From Pseudorhodobacter sp. (GTDB lineage: Bacteria > Pseudomonadota > Alphaproteobacteria > Rhodobacterales > Rhodobacteraceae): a DNA stretch of 45,960 bases. This document shows positions 32,637 through 41,292 of the stretch, piece after piece; positions within the stretch are counted from its first letter, which is position 1; each line of letters begins with the position of its first letter. The notes below the pieces were generated by a model. The model worked only from the letters and a program-made list of their open reading frames with translations. It did no database searches and was not told the DNA's origin. Made by a program: the position numbers and the translations under genes. Where the stretch lies: positions 1 through 45,960 of the forward strand of contig JAQWYA010000238.1 in the NCBI GenBank assembly GCA_029254215.1, read 5' to 3'.

Positions 32637-34151
32637 ATGGATCTTCTCAACAACCTCGCGATCGGCTTTTCCATCGCGCTGACGCCTTATACCCTCATGC
32701 TGGCGCTGATCGGCTGCTTTGTCGGCACGATCATCGGGGCCTTGCCGGGCCTTGGGCCATCGAATGGCGTGGCGCTTTTGATCCCGATCTCTTTCTCGAT
32801 GGGATTTGACGCGATTTCGGCGCTCGTGCTGCTGACCAGCGTTTACTACGGTGCGATGTATGGGGGGAGGATCTCCTCGATCCTGCTGAACATTCCGGGC
32901 GATGAGCCTGCGATGATGACCACGCTGGACGGCTACCCTATGGCCAAGCAGGGCAAAGCCGGAGAGGCGCTTGTCGTCTCGGGCGTGGCCTCTTTCGTGG
33001 GGGCGTTTCTGGCAACCATCGGATTGATGCTGCTGGCACCGATGCTGTCGCGCGTGGCCTTCCAGTTTGGCCCGGCCGAGTATTTCGCCCTTTACATGCT
33101 GGCCTTTTGTACGCTTGGCGGCGTCGGCTCCAACAACCAGTCGAAATCGGCCTTGGCGGCTTGTCTTGGCCTTGCGATTGCAATGATCGGGCTGGACATG
33201 ACGACCTCCATGCCGCGCTTCACCTTTGGCGAATTGCACCTGATGGACGGGATTGATTTTCTGGTCGCCATCGTGGGCCTGTTTGCAGTGGCCGAGGTGT
33301 TCCATTTTATCGAGAGCCATGGCAAGGACAGCGCGATCGGCGTGAAGCTGGGCAAGATCAGCATTCCGTGGAAAATGCTGAACCATACCAAAGGCGCGAT
33401 GTTGCGCGGTTCGGGCATCGGATTTGTGGCGGGCATTCTTCCCGGTGCGGGCGCATCGCTTGGCTCGTTCCTCGCCTATATGGCTGAAAAAACCGTGAGC
33501 AAGGACAAGGCGACATTCGGCACCGGCAACCCCAAGGGCGTCGCCGCCCCTGAGGCGGGCAACAACGCCGCCGCCGGTGGCGCGCTGATCCCGATGCTGA
33601 CGCTGGGTGTTCCCGGTTCCGGGACAACGGCGGTGCTGCTTGCGCTGTTGCTGACGCTGAACATCACACCCGGCCCCTTGCTGTTTACCGAGCGCCCCGA
33701 TGTGGTCTGGTCGCTGATTGCAGCCCTGTTGATCGCCAACATCATGTTGCTGATCCTCAACGTGCCGATGGTCAAGGTCTTTGTCCGCATCCTGTCGGTG
33801 CCTTCCTGGGTGCTGTTGCCGGGTGTCACGATGATCGCCTTCGTGGGGATTTTCTCGCTCACCGGGTCGAACTTCGACATGCTGTTGATGGTGGCCTTCG
33901 GTGTGCTCGGATATATCTGCCGCAAGCTGGATATTCCGACTGTGCCGATCATTCTGGGCATCCTTCTGGGCAATGCAATGGAAGACAACCTGCGCCGCGC
34001 GATGGTTCTGTCGGATGGGGATTGGATGTATCTCTTCTCCTCGCCGATCTCGATCGGGCTGTGGGTCGCAGCAGCTTTGGGATTTGTCGCGCCGATCTTC
34101 CTGCGCCAGTTCCTGAAAAAGCCGCCACTTCCAACCTTGGACGAGGATTGA
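32637..34151 (+). CDS. TTT transporter large permease (TctA family)
   Basis: A 504-residue permease with about 12 helices and normal family length. Signatures are GALPGLGPSNGVALLIP near the N terminus, YYGAMYGGRISSILLNIPGDE, and in the second half GILPGAGASLGSFLAY and LGVPGSGTTAVLLA, the paired P-G-x-G loops that form the substrate path. It moves the carboxylate inward with cations. Nine bases separate it from TctB and four from the AtuA-like gene, so the five genes to 35828 form one operon. Confidence 0.94.
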   Translation: MDLLNNLAIGFSIALTPYTLMLALIGCFVGTIIGALPGLGPSNGVALLIPISFSMGFDAISALVLLTSVYYGAMYGGRISSILLNIPGDEPAMMTTLDGYPMAKQGKAGEALVVSGVASFVGAFLATIGLMLLAPMLSRVAFQFGPAEYFALYMLAFCTLGGVGSNNQSKSALAACLGLAIAMIGLDMTTSMPRFTFGELHLMDGIDFLVAIVGLFAVAEVFHFIESHGKDSAIGVKLGKISIPWKMLNHTKGAMLRGSGIGFVAGILPGAGASLGSFLAYMAEKTVSKDKATFGTGNPKGVAAPEAGNNAAAGGALIPMLTLGVPGSGTTAVLLALLLTLNITPGPLLFTERPDVVWSLIAALLIANIMLLILNVPMVKVFVRILSVPSWVLLPGVTMIAFVGIFSLTGSNFDMLLMVAFGVLGYICRKLDIPTVPIILGILLGNAMEDNLRRAMVLSDGDWMYLFSSPISIGLWVAAALGFVAPIFLRQFLKKPPLPTLDED

Positions 34152-34155
34152 TCCG

Positions 34156-35511
34156 ATGCCGACGCGTATCCTGATCCCCTCAGGCGTCCTCGGTCTTGGC
34201 TTTGACAAGGCGGCCCTTGCAAAAGGGGTCGCCGCCAAGCCTGACTTGATCTGTATCGACGGCGGCTCGACCGATTCCGGGCCGTTTTCGCTGGGGTCGG
34301 CTACGTCCAAATACGCGCGATCGGTGACCAAAAGCGAATGGCGTCAATTAATGCTGGCCCGGGCCGAGGCGGGTGTGCCGCTGGTGATCGGAACGGCAGG
34401 GACCTGTGGGGCGGACCCTTGTGTGGACTGGATGTACCAGATCACCTGCGAGCTGGCGGCCGAACTTGGCCAACACCTGCGCATAGCGCGCCTCTATTCC
34501 AGCCAGCCGAGCGAGCGGATCATCGACGCCTTGGCCCAAGGCCGGCTGCGGGCGCTTCACCCCGCGCCCGAAGTGTCACCGCAAACCCTGGGGGAGATGG
34601 CCAATATCGTCGCCTTGGCCGGGGCAGAACAGATCCAGACAGCGCTTGCGACGGGCGCAGATATCGTGATCGCCGGGCGCACGACCGATACGGCGATCAT
34701 CGCTGCCCTGCCGCTCGCGCGGGGCGATCACGCTGGGGCTGCTTGGCATGGGGCGAAGGTGGGGGAATGCGGCGCGCTGTGTTCAACCAACCCTATGAGC
34801 GGCGTCATCCTCGTCTCCTTTGACGAGACCGGGTTCACCGTGCAACCCATGGCTGACGGCGCAACCTGCACGCCGCATTCGGTCTCGGCCCATATGCTTT
34901 ATGAAAACAGCGACCCGTTCATCCTGTATGAACCGGGCGGCCATCTGGATGTGACCCGGTCGCGCTACACGGCACTGGATGCTCGGCGGGTCCGGGTAGA
35001 GGGGTCTGAATGGCACCCCGGAGCATATAGCGTCAAACTGGAAGGCGCCCGGCTTGCGGGGTATCAGACAACGATCCTCGCCGTCCTCCGGGACGCCCAT
35101 TATGTCGCCAATGCCGGGAAATGGGCCGACAACTTGCACGCCTTTCTGACCGGTCTGATCGCGGAACGGATGGGTCTGGCACCTGAGACCTATGATCTGG
35201 AGTTTCGCCTGATCGGGGTGAATTCCGCGCTGGGTGCGATGGAAAACAAGGTGGGGACCCCCTCCGAAGTTGGCGTTTTGGGCCTGATCACCGCGCAAAC
35301 AGCCGAAATCGCAGCAGAGATCGGCAAGCTCGCCAATCCGCATGTGTTGCATTATCCGCTGACCAAAGACGAAGAACTGCCGACATTCGCCTTCCCCTAT
35401 TCGCCCGCGCAATCGGATCGAGGGGCCCTGTACGAATTCGCCCTGAACCATGTGCTGGAACTGGACGACCCGATGTCCGCGTTCAACCTGACAGTAACGG
35501 AGGTGGCCTGA
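34156..35511 (+). CDS. AtuA-like (DUF1446) protein
   Basis: A 451-residue cytoplasmic protein of the acyclic-terpene-utilisation AtuA family. Recognisable blocks are LICIDGGSTDSGPFSLG near the start, GTAGTCGADP, and DIVIAGRTTDTAIIAALP. AtuA was named from citronellol catabolism in Pseudomonas, but its reaction is not settled, and members paired with a DUF4387 gene and a TTT transporter are common in organic-acid catabolic clusters. The gene lies four bases after TctA and its stop is coupled to the DUF4387 gene by one base. Confidence 0.86.
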   Translation: MPTRILIPSGVLGLGFDKAALAKGVAAKPDLICIDGGSTDSGPFSLGSATSKYARSVTKSEWRQLMLARAEAGVPLVIGTAGTCGADPCVDWMYQITCELAAELGQHLRIARLYSSQPSERIIDALAQGRLRALHPAPEVSPQTLGEMANIVALAGAEQIQTALATGADIVIAGRTTDTAIIAALPLARGDHAGAAWHGAKVGECGALCSTNPMSGVILVSFDETGFTVQPMADGATCTPHSVSAHMLYENSDPFILYEPGGHLDVTRSRYTALDARRVRVEGSEWHPGAYSVKLEGARLAGYQTTILAVLRDAHYVANAGKWADNLHAFLTGLIAERMGLAPETYDLEFRLIGVNSALGAMENKVGTPSEVGVLGLITAQTAEIAAEIGKLANPHVLHYPLTKDEELPTFAFPYSPAQSDRGALYEFALNHVLELDDPMSAFNLTVTEVA

Positions 35512-35828
35512 TGCCAAGCTTGGGTGAGGTCATCCCGAAGATCCGCTCCAAAAATGCGGGGCCGTTCTGGGTCACGATCGACCTGTTTTGCGGCACGCCG
35601 GCCCTTTTCAAGGCCGTCGCGACACGCCTTTCCACCGCAGAGGTCGCAAAGCTGTTCTCTCAACCCGCCCCCGCGGTGAAGCGCTTTGATATTGAAGACC
35701 TGAACGTGGTGAAATTCAGCTTCCCGCGCCCCGTCGTGCAAGGCAGCCGAACGGACAGAGACATGCATGGTGCCCAATGGGCGACCTTGCTTGCGGAGTA
35801 TGACATCAATCTGCCTCCAAGCCCTTAA
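35511..35828 (+). CDS. DUF4387 family protein
   Basis: A 105-residue small protein with the family opening IRSKNAGPFWVTIDLFC and a central FDIEDLNVVKFSFPRPVVQGS. The function is unknown; it is nearly always next to an AtuA-like gene, and the two probably form one enzyme. It overlaps the AtuA stop by one base and is the last gene of the transporter operon. Confidence 0.86.
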   Translation: MPSLGEVIPKIRSKNAGPFWVTIDLFCGTPALFKAVATRLSTAEVAKLFSQPAPAVKRFDIEDLNVVKFSFPRPVVQGSRTDRDMHGAQWATLLAEYDINLPPSP

Positions 35829-35950
35829 CACAGGTTTCTGGAGGCGGCGGGCACTCCCAAACCCGTGGTAGCCGCTGATACGTCAGAAGGTAGGTATTTT
35901 TTCCAAGAAGAAGCCCGCTTTGGTTTCTCGAAAAACGATTCCGAAGCGGC

Positions 35951-36019
35951 TTCATCTGTTCAAAAATATCCCGGGGGTGAATTCGGCGTAGCCGAAGAGG
36001 GGGCAGCGCCCCCTTTTTT
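35951..36019 (+). repeat. Intergenic element, copy 2, with terminator hairpins
   Basis: The same 21 bases as at 1021-1041 (TTCATCTGTTCAAAAATATC plus C) followed by CGGGGG, then two hairpins: TTCGGC-GTA-GCCGAA (35982-35996) and GGGGGC-AGC-GCCCCC (35999-36013) with six Ts. The second hairpin is a good terminator for the TTT/AtuA/DUF4387 operon. Upstream, 35910-35952 holds a further imperfect hairpin. Confidence 0.8.
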
Positions 36020-36034
36020 CTTTTCCACGGCGGA

Positions 36035-36949
36035 TCAAGCCAGCGCGGCGAGACGGCGCTCTTGCCGCGCGATCAGAAAGTCAATCTCTGCCTGCCCTGC
36101 AGCATTCAGCGAAGCCCCCGGCGCGCGTTGGTGATCATGCGCAATCACGCCCCGCTTTGAAAGGATGTATTTGCGCACCGAAAGGCCCAACCCCGGCTGA
36201 GTTTCGTGGCGCACCAAAGGCAGGTAGCAATCAAAGATATCTTGTGCCCGGTCAGGATTATGGGCCACCGTCTCGCGCAGGACATCCACCAGCATTTCGG
36301 GATAGGCAAAGCCTGTCATGGCCCCATCCGCACCGCGCCGCATTTCCTCGGGCAGGAATTGGCCGCCGTTGCCGCAGAGGATCGAGATCCGGCGCCCGCC
36401 CGCATTCGACGCTGAGCGGAGCGCTGAAATCTTGTCGAGGCCGGGCCAATCTTCATGTTTCAACATAACGAGGGTCGGGCAGTCCTCGATCAGGCGCAGG
36501 ATCACCTTTGCCGGGATCGTTACGCCCGTTGCCAGCGGGAAATCCTGCAAGACAAAGGGCGTATCCCCCAACGTCTCGGCCACGCCGCGGAAATAGGCCA
36601 TGATCTGATCGTCACTGCGCAGGTTTGCGGTCGGTGCGACCATCACCCCCGCGGCCCCCGCAGCCATCGACTCCTGCGTCAAGGCTTTCATCGCCGCGAA
36701 TCCGGGGGCAGAGACCCCGACGACCACCGGCACATTGGCCCGCCCCACCACACGGCGCACGACCCTGAGTCTTTCTTCGGCAGAAAGCTTCCCCGCCTCC
36801 CCCATCATTCCCAAGACGGTAAGTCCTGTTGCCCCTTTTTCCAGATAGAAATCCACGACCCGGTCAAGGCTGTCCAGATCAAGCGCGCCATCCGGCAGGA
36901 ACGGCGTCACCGAAATGGCAAAAACACCCGCCGCAGTTTCAGTCAGCAT
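36035..36949 (-). CDS. DapA-like (DHDPS/NAL family) lyase of unknown substrate
   Basis: A 304-residue TIM barrel of the class I aldolase DapA family. The Schiff-base lysine is Lys164 (VMLKHED). The usual TTGE loop reads GMMGEAGKLS, and the block that normally holds the catalytic tyrosine (YNxP) reads LQDFP, so Tyr is missing. It is therefore unlikely to make dihydrodipicolinate and more likely a catabolic aldolase or dehydratase. It is the last gene of the minus-strand operon and overlaps the racemase gene by 11 bases. Confidence 0.87.
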   Translation of the reverse strand: MLTETAAGVFAISVTPFLPDGALDLDSLDRVVDFYLEKGATGLTVLGMMGEAGKLSAEERLRVVRRVVGRANVPVVVGVSAPGFAAMKALTQESMAAGAAGVMVAPTANLRSDDQIMAYFRGVAETLGDTPFVLQDFPLATGVTIPAKVILRLIEDCPTLVMLKHEDWPGLDKISALRSASNAGGRRISILCGNGGQFLPEEMRRGADGAMTGFAYPEMLVDVLRETVAHNPDRAQDIFDCYLPLVRHETQPGLGLSVRKYILSKRGVIAHDHQRAPGASLNAAGQAEIDFLIARQERRLAALA

Positions 36950-37637
36950 TCCCGTGACCTTTCCCTTTATTGGGGCGATGAGACCACCCCAGCCCGATTT
37001 GCCCCAATGCCATCACGGCGGCGGCCTGACAGGGATCCACCACGGGCAGTCCAAGCTCTGCCTCCAGAATGGCGCGGTATCCGGCCATCCCGGCGCATCC
37101 CATGATCAGCACATCCGCCCCGTCCTCATCGCGCAACCGCGCGCCGACGCGCCGCATCGCGTCAAGCGTGCGCCCCGGTTCCGCCAGCTCGGCAACGCCA
37201 AGCCCAAGTGCGCGGTCCCCGGCAAGCCGCTGGGTGACCCCCATCGCGCCAAAGGCACGCATGTGACGGGGGATGGAGGCCGGGAGGATCGCAATAACCC
37301 CGAACCGTTGCCCCAAAGTCAGCGCCGTGGCGACGGCCGCCTCTTGAATGCCCAAGACCGGCAGAGGTGTTGCATGACGCAAGGCATGAAGGCCGGGGTC
37401 GCCAAAGCAGGCGATGACATAGCCCAAGGCCTCGGGCTCGCGTCGGGCGGCCAGGGCAAGCATCGGGGCGATTGTCAGATCAGCCTGACGCTGGCTTTCA
37501 ATTCCCGCCGGGCCTTCGGCCAGGGTCAGGCAGCGGATCGGGATGCCGAATTTGCGCAGCGGCTCCATCGCCGCATCGATCCCCGAGGTGACCGCCTCAG
37601 AACTGTTCGGGTTGATGACGATCAATGCCTTTTCCAT
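36939..37637 (-). CDS. Asp/Glu racemase superfamily protein, hydantoin-racemase-like
   Basis: A 232-residue two-domain racemase. The two catalytic cysteines are in IACFGDPGL and MGCAGMAGY, and the opening VINPNSSEAVTSGID is typical of the hydantoin racemase (HyuA) and related maleate isomerase branches. With the hydantoinase-like gene two positions upstream it suggests breakdown of a 5-substituted hydantoin or similar cyclic ureide. A second carbamoylase gene, expected in a hydantoin pathway, is absent. Confidence 0.86.
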   Translation of the reverse strand: MEKALIVINPNSSEAVTSGIDAAMEPLRKFGIPIRCLTLAEGPAGIESQRQADLTIAPMLALAARREPEALGYVIACFGDPGLHALRHATPLPVLGIQEAAVATALTLGQRFGVIAILPASIPRHMRAFGAMGVTQRLAGDRALGLGVAELAEPGRTLDAMRRVGARLRDEDGADVLIMGCAGMAGYRAILEAELGLPVVDPCQAAAVMALGQIGLGWSHRPNKGKGHGNAD

Positions 37638-38032
37638 CAGGCCCCCTCCCGCAGGGCGGATTGAACCTCGATCTGATACCCTTCCGGATCAAGGAAAACA
37701 AAGGCGCGAATGCCCAGGGCGTCATTGCTGCGCAAAGGGGACAGGCCCGGCAGGGCAAGCGCTTCGATATAGCTGTGCCAAGCCGCGACATCGGGCACGC
37801 GCAGGCAGATCTGAACCGGCTTCGGATCGGCGGCGCGGTGCATTCCGCGCGCCTCATCCACCAGACCCAGATGCGAGGCGCCGGTGATCTTGTAGATCTT
37901 GGACCAGCCCTGATCGATCGCCAGTTCCAGCCCCATCACCTCGGTGTAAAACCGCATCGCGGCGGGCAAATCGCGGTAATAGAGGAAGGTGATCCCCAGT
38001 GTCGGGCCTTCAGGGCGTGCCATGCTGTTCAT
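37637..38032 (-). CDS. VOC family protein (glyoxalase/dioxygenase fold)
   Basis: A 131-residue vicinal-oxygen-chelate protein. ATG 38032 overlaps the stop of the upstream hydantoinase gene in ATGA, which favours it over longer frames; ATG 38023 is also possible. The fold is shown by LGITFLYYRDLPAAMRFYTEVMGL at the start and FVFLDPEGYQIEVQ near the end. Members bind a divalent metal and isomerise, epimerise or cleave small molecules. The reaction here is unknown. Confidence 0.82.
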   Translation of the reverse strand: MNSMARPEGPTLGITFLYYRDLPAAMRFYTEVMGLELAIDQGWSKIYKITGASHLGLVDEARGMHRAADPKPVQICLRVPDVAAWHSYIEALALPGLSPLRSNDALGIRAFVFLDPEGYQIEVQSALREGA

Positions 38033-39474
38033 AACGCACCTTTGTGCTGCAAATAGGCATATTCCGGCGAGGGATTGCCAAGCGCGCGGGCCGCACCGCC
38101 GAAGCGGGGCAGCCATTTACCGCCTCCGGGCTGGCCCAGGAAAGCGCCCCCCCGGACGATGGTTTTACCTGCCAGAACCACCTCTTCTGGCCAGCCGGTC
38201 ACCTGATGTCCCTCCCACGGGTTATAGCCCACATTATCGGCCAGATCATCGGCGCCATAGGTGACCTGCCGCGCCGGGTTCCAGACCACAAGGTCGGCGT
38301 CCGCCCCCAGCGCGATCCGGCCTTTTCCGGCCAGTCCGTACACCTCGGCCGGATGCTCTGCCGTGGCTTTGACGAAGCCCGAAAGCCCGCCGCGCCCTTT
38401 CGTGACCATCGCATCAAACAAAAGAGGAAGCCGCGTTTCCAGACCCGGCAGCCCATTGGCGATCTTGTCAAAGGCTGGTGCTTCCCCGGCGAGCAGTTTA
38501 CCGGACGCGTCAAAGCGGTACGGCGCATGATCCGAGGAGACAAGCGCGATAACGCCCGTCTGCACTCCATCCCACAGGGCCTCTTGATCGGCCTGCGCGC
38601 GCTGCGGCGGAGAGCACATCCATTTCGCGCCCTCCACCCCCTGCCGTTGCAGGACTTCGGCGGTTTGCAGCAGATAATGCGTGCAGGTTTCGGCCCATAC
38701 CGGCGCGCCCCGCGCCTTTGCGGCCCGCACAACCCCCACCCCTTCGGCGGTGGAGATGTGAAACAGCATCACCGGCTGGTCAAAGAATTCGGCAAAGCGG
38801 CACATGCGTTCCAGTGCCTCGACCTCGGCCAAACGCGGATGCGACAAGGCGTGGTGTTCGGGGCGGTCGAGCCCTGCGGCCAGCAGCTTTGCCTTCGTCC
38901 AGCCAATCAGCCCGTCATTTTCGGCATGAACGCAAACCAGCCCACCAGCGGCCTTGACCTGCGCCATGACCTCCAGAATGGCGGCATCTGTCAGGCCGAT
39001 GTTATAGGTGGTGAACAGCTTGACGCTGTGATGACCCGCCGCAATCAGGGCGGCCAGATCTCCGGCAAAACCGGGTACGGACAGATCGGTGATCGTCAGG
39101 TGAAAGGCATGGTCAATGGACGCGCCGCGCGCCGCGCGGGCGGCGTAATCGGCGATTGTCGCGCGCAAACTCTGGCCTTTGGCTTGCGCCGCGAATGAGA
39201 TCACCGTTGTCGTGCCGCCCAGCGCCGCCGAGCGCGTGGCGCTTTCGAAATCATCGGCATTCATCAGGCCCATGCCCGACATTTGCTCAATATGCGCATG
39301 GGGATCGACGCCCCCCGGCAAGACCAGCCGCCCACTGGCGTCAATCTGCTCTGCCCCATCCAGATCCAGGCCGATGGCGGCAATACGCCCGTCGGTCACA
39401 GCAACATCCGCAAGGATGACCCCCTCCGGCGTCGCCACCTGCCCGCCTTTCAGGACCAGATCATGCGGCATCAT
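38029..39474 (-). CDS. hydA: Dihydropyrimidinase / D-hydantoinase family amidohydrolase
   Basis: A 481-residue amidohydrolase, normal length for the family. ATG 39474 overlaps the flavin reductase stop in ATGA. The binuclear metal site is complete: His59 and His61 (DPHAHIE), bridging carbamylated Lys152 (SVKLFTTYN), His183 (VHAEND), His239 (LFHIST) and Asp315 (SSDHAPY). It opens cyclic amides such as dihydropyrimidines or hydantoins. Neighbours (racemase, DapA-like lyase, flavin reductase) indicate a specialised ureide or heterocycle pathway. Apparent extension upstream of 39474 is antisense to the flavin reductase. Confidence 0.9.
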   Translation of the reverse strand: MMPHDLVLKGGQVATPEGVILADVAVTDGRIAAIGLDLDGAEQIDASGRLVLPGGVDPHAHIEQMSGMGLMNADDFESATRSAALGGTTTVISFAAQAKGQSLRATIADYAARAARGASIDHAFHLTITDLSVPGFAGDLAALIAAGHHSVKLFTTYNIGLTDAAILEVMAQVKAAGGLVCVHAENDGLIGWTKAKLLAAGLDRPEHHALSHPRLAEVEALERMCRFAEFFDQPVMLFHISTAEGVGVVRAAKARGAPVWAETCTHYLLQTAEVLQRQGVEGAKWMCSPPQRAQADQEALWDGVQTGVIALVSSDHAPYRFDASGKLLAGEAPAFDKIANGLPGLETRLPLLFDAMVTKGRGGLSGFVKATAEHPAEVYGLAGKGRIALGADADLVVWNPARQVTYGADDLADNVGYNPWEGHQVTGWPEEVVLAGKTIVRGGAFLGQPGGGKWLPRFGGAARALGNPSPEYAYLQHKGAL

Positions 39475-40094
39475 ACACCGCTGCCGGTTTTGGGCCTTGC
39501 CAATTGGAACAGATCGGTGCTGCGCGCATACCAACCTGCGCCATGCATCCGGGCCACCAGCCCAAGGGCAGGCGTGTCGATATAGCCCTTTTCGGCATCT
39601 AGAACGAAGTGATCCGCGACATGCACCGCCAGCACCCGCCCGATGACGATGGTTTGCTGCGGCCCCGTCACCACGGCGGCATGGGTCACACATTCAAACG
39701 ACACCGGGCTGTCGGCCAGACGCGGGGGGCGAATATGGGTGGAAGGGGCGGCGCGGAGACCTGCCGCCTCCAACTCACTTTCCTCAGGCGGTAGGGCGGC
39801 ACTTGTCGCGCTCATCTGGGCGATCATGCCTTCGGGCACAAGGTTCACGACAAACTCTCCGCTGTCGAGGATGTTGCGCGCCGTGTCCTTGAAGCCGCGA
39901 TTGCTGTCGCGCAACAAACCCAGTGCCACCACGGGCGGCGTATGGCCCATCGCGTTGAAAAAACTATAGGGGGCGACGTTGACCACACCTGTCGCGCCAA
40001 GGGTAGACACCCAGGCAATCGGGCGCGGCGTGATGGTCGAGGTGAGCAGCTTATAGCCCAGATCGGGCGGCAGTTCGGCAAGATCAAAGCGCAT
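39471..40094 (-). CDS. Flavin reductase-like (FMN-binding split-barrel) protein
   Basis: A 207-residue protein starting at ATG 40094, behind AGGAAGGGA. The family motif is the TPRPIAWVSTLGATGVVNVAPYSFFNAMG block, where the backbone binds FMN, and QTIVIGRVLAVHVADHFV in the second half. Such proteins supply reduced flavin to monooxygenases or act directly. No monooxygenase is in the operon. It is the first gene of the operon that runs to 36035, in which every neighbouring pair overlaps or touches. Confidence 0.85.
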   Translation of the reverse strand: MRFDLAELPPDLGYKLLTSTITPRPIAWVSTLGATGVVNVAPYSFFNAMGHTPPVVALGLLRDSNRGFKDTARNILDSGEFVVNLVPEGMIAQMSATSAALPPEESELEAAGLRAAPSTHIRPPRLADSPVSFECVTHAAVVTGPQQTIVIGRVLAVHVADHFVLDAEKGYIDTPALGLVARMHGAGWYARSTDLFQLARPKTGSGV

Positions 40095-40150
40095 CCTGTT
40101 CCCTTCCTGAAAGGCCCGACCGCGGGCCATTCCCTCAGCAACCCCACAAG

Positions 40151-40189
40151 CGCGTTCCCGCCCCGCGCCATGCGTGGGGCGGGAACGCG
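40151..40189. repeat. Long perfect hairpin without T run, between acuI and the flavin reductase operon
   Basis: A 14-bp perfect stem, CGCGTTCCCGCCCC (40151-40164) with GGGGCGGGAACGCG (40176-40189), 11-base loop. Both flanking genes are on the minus strand and no T tract follows, so it is not a classical terminator; it may protect the acuI transcript end. Confidence 0.7.
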
Positions 40190-40196
40190 TCAGGCC

Positions 40197-41189
40197 TTAA
40201 GCATTCACATCGACCACGACGCGGCCCTTGATCTGCCCTTTCAGAATATCCGCCCCAAGACCGGGCAAATCCGATAGGGTGGCCGGGCGGATCATCGCCT
40301 CCAGCTTGTCCATCGGCAGATCAGAGGCGATCCGCCCCCAAGCGCGCAGACGGTCGTCATAGGGGCGCATCACGCTGTCGATCCCCAGAAGGTTGACGCC
40401 GCGCAAAAGGAACGGGATCACGGTTGCGGGCAGGCCCGCGCCTCCGGCCAGACCGACCGCCGCAACCGAGGCCCCGTATTTCATCTGCCCCAGCACCCGC
40501 GCCAGCATCGCGCCACCGACGGCATCGACACAACCGGCCCAGGTTTCAGCCTCCAACGGGCGCTTGACGGTTTCGGCCAATTCTTCGCGCGCAACGATCC
40601 GGGTCGCGCCAAGGCTGGCCAGATACTCTGCCGTGTCGGGCCGCCCCGTGACGCCCGCAACCTCATGCCCCAAATGCGCGAGGATCGCGGTGGCGACAGA
40701 TCCGACACCCCCCGCAGCCCCTGTGACAAGCACCGGCCCGGCACCCGGCTTCAACCCGTGATCCTCCAGCGCCATGACCGCCAACATGGCGGTGAAACCC
40801 GCCGTACCCACGGCCATCGCCGTGCGCGTTGTCAGGCCCTTGGGCAGGGGCACCAGCCAGTCAGCCTTGACCCGCGCCTTTTGCGCATAGCCCCCCCAAT
40901 GGGCTTCGCCAACGCGCCATCCGGTCAGGATCACCTTGTCCCCCAGAGCGTAGCGCGGATCGGAAGACGCCTCGACCGTGCCAGCAAAATCAATGCCCGG
41001 CACATGCGGGTAAGTGCGGACCAAACCACCCCCCGGCCCGATACACAGCCCATCCTTGTAATTGACGGTTGAATATTCGACGGCAACGGTCACATCGCCT
41101 TCCGGCAGACGGGAGTCGTCGATGCTTTGCACCGAGGCGCTGGTTTTACCCTCGGCATCCTTCTCGACGATAACGGCGTTAAAGCTCAT
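40197..41189 (-). CDS. acuI: Acrylyl-CoA reductase (NADPH)-like MDR oxidoreductase
   Basis: A 330-residue zinc-free medium-chain reductase of the YhdH/AcuI branch. ATG 41189 has AGGAGG five bases upstream. Motifs are STVNYKDGLCIG, PHVPGIDFAGTV, GWRVGEAHWGGYAQ, the NADPH Rossmann loop TGAAGGVGSVA and the branch-specific GIDSVMRPY. AcuI reduces acrylyl-CoA to propionyl-CoA in DMSP and 3-hydroxypropionate metabolism. No dmd or ddd genes are nearby. It is divergent from the reductive dehalogenase over 103 bp. Confidence 0.9.
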   Translation of the reverse strand: MSFNAVIVEKDAEGKTSASVQSIDDSRLPEGDVTVAVEYSTVNYKDGLCIGPGGGLVRTYPHVPGIDFAGTVEASSDPRYALGDKVILTGWRVGEAHWGGYAQKARVKADWLVPLPKGLTTRTAMAVGTAGFTAMLAVMALEDHGLKPGAGPVLVTGAAGGVGSVATAILAHLGHEVAGVTGRPDTAEYLASLGATRIVAREELAETVKRPLEAETWAGCVDAVGGAMLARVLGQMKYGASVAAVGLAGGAGLPATVIPFLLRGVNLLGIDSVMRPYDDRLRAWGRIASDLPMDKLEAMIRPATLSDLPGLGADILKGQIKGRVVVDVNA

Positions 41190-41292
41190 TGGGTCCTCCT
41201 GTTTCGGCTTACCCAATGTGTTGACCACCCCATTCTTAAGGTGTCAACTCCACCCGGCGCAGAGGCTGCGTGGATTTGCAAAAGGGCGCGTC

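Noticed and set aside
31980-34331. Minus-strand frame of about 780 codons antisense to the TctA permease
   Set aside because: It has the same composition artefact; the TctC, TctB and TctA genes occupy the plus strand fully.
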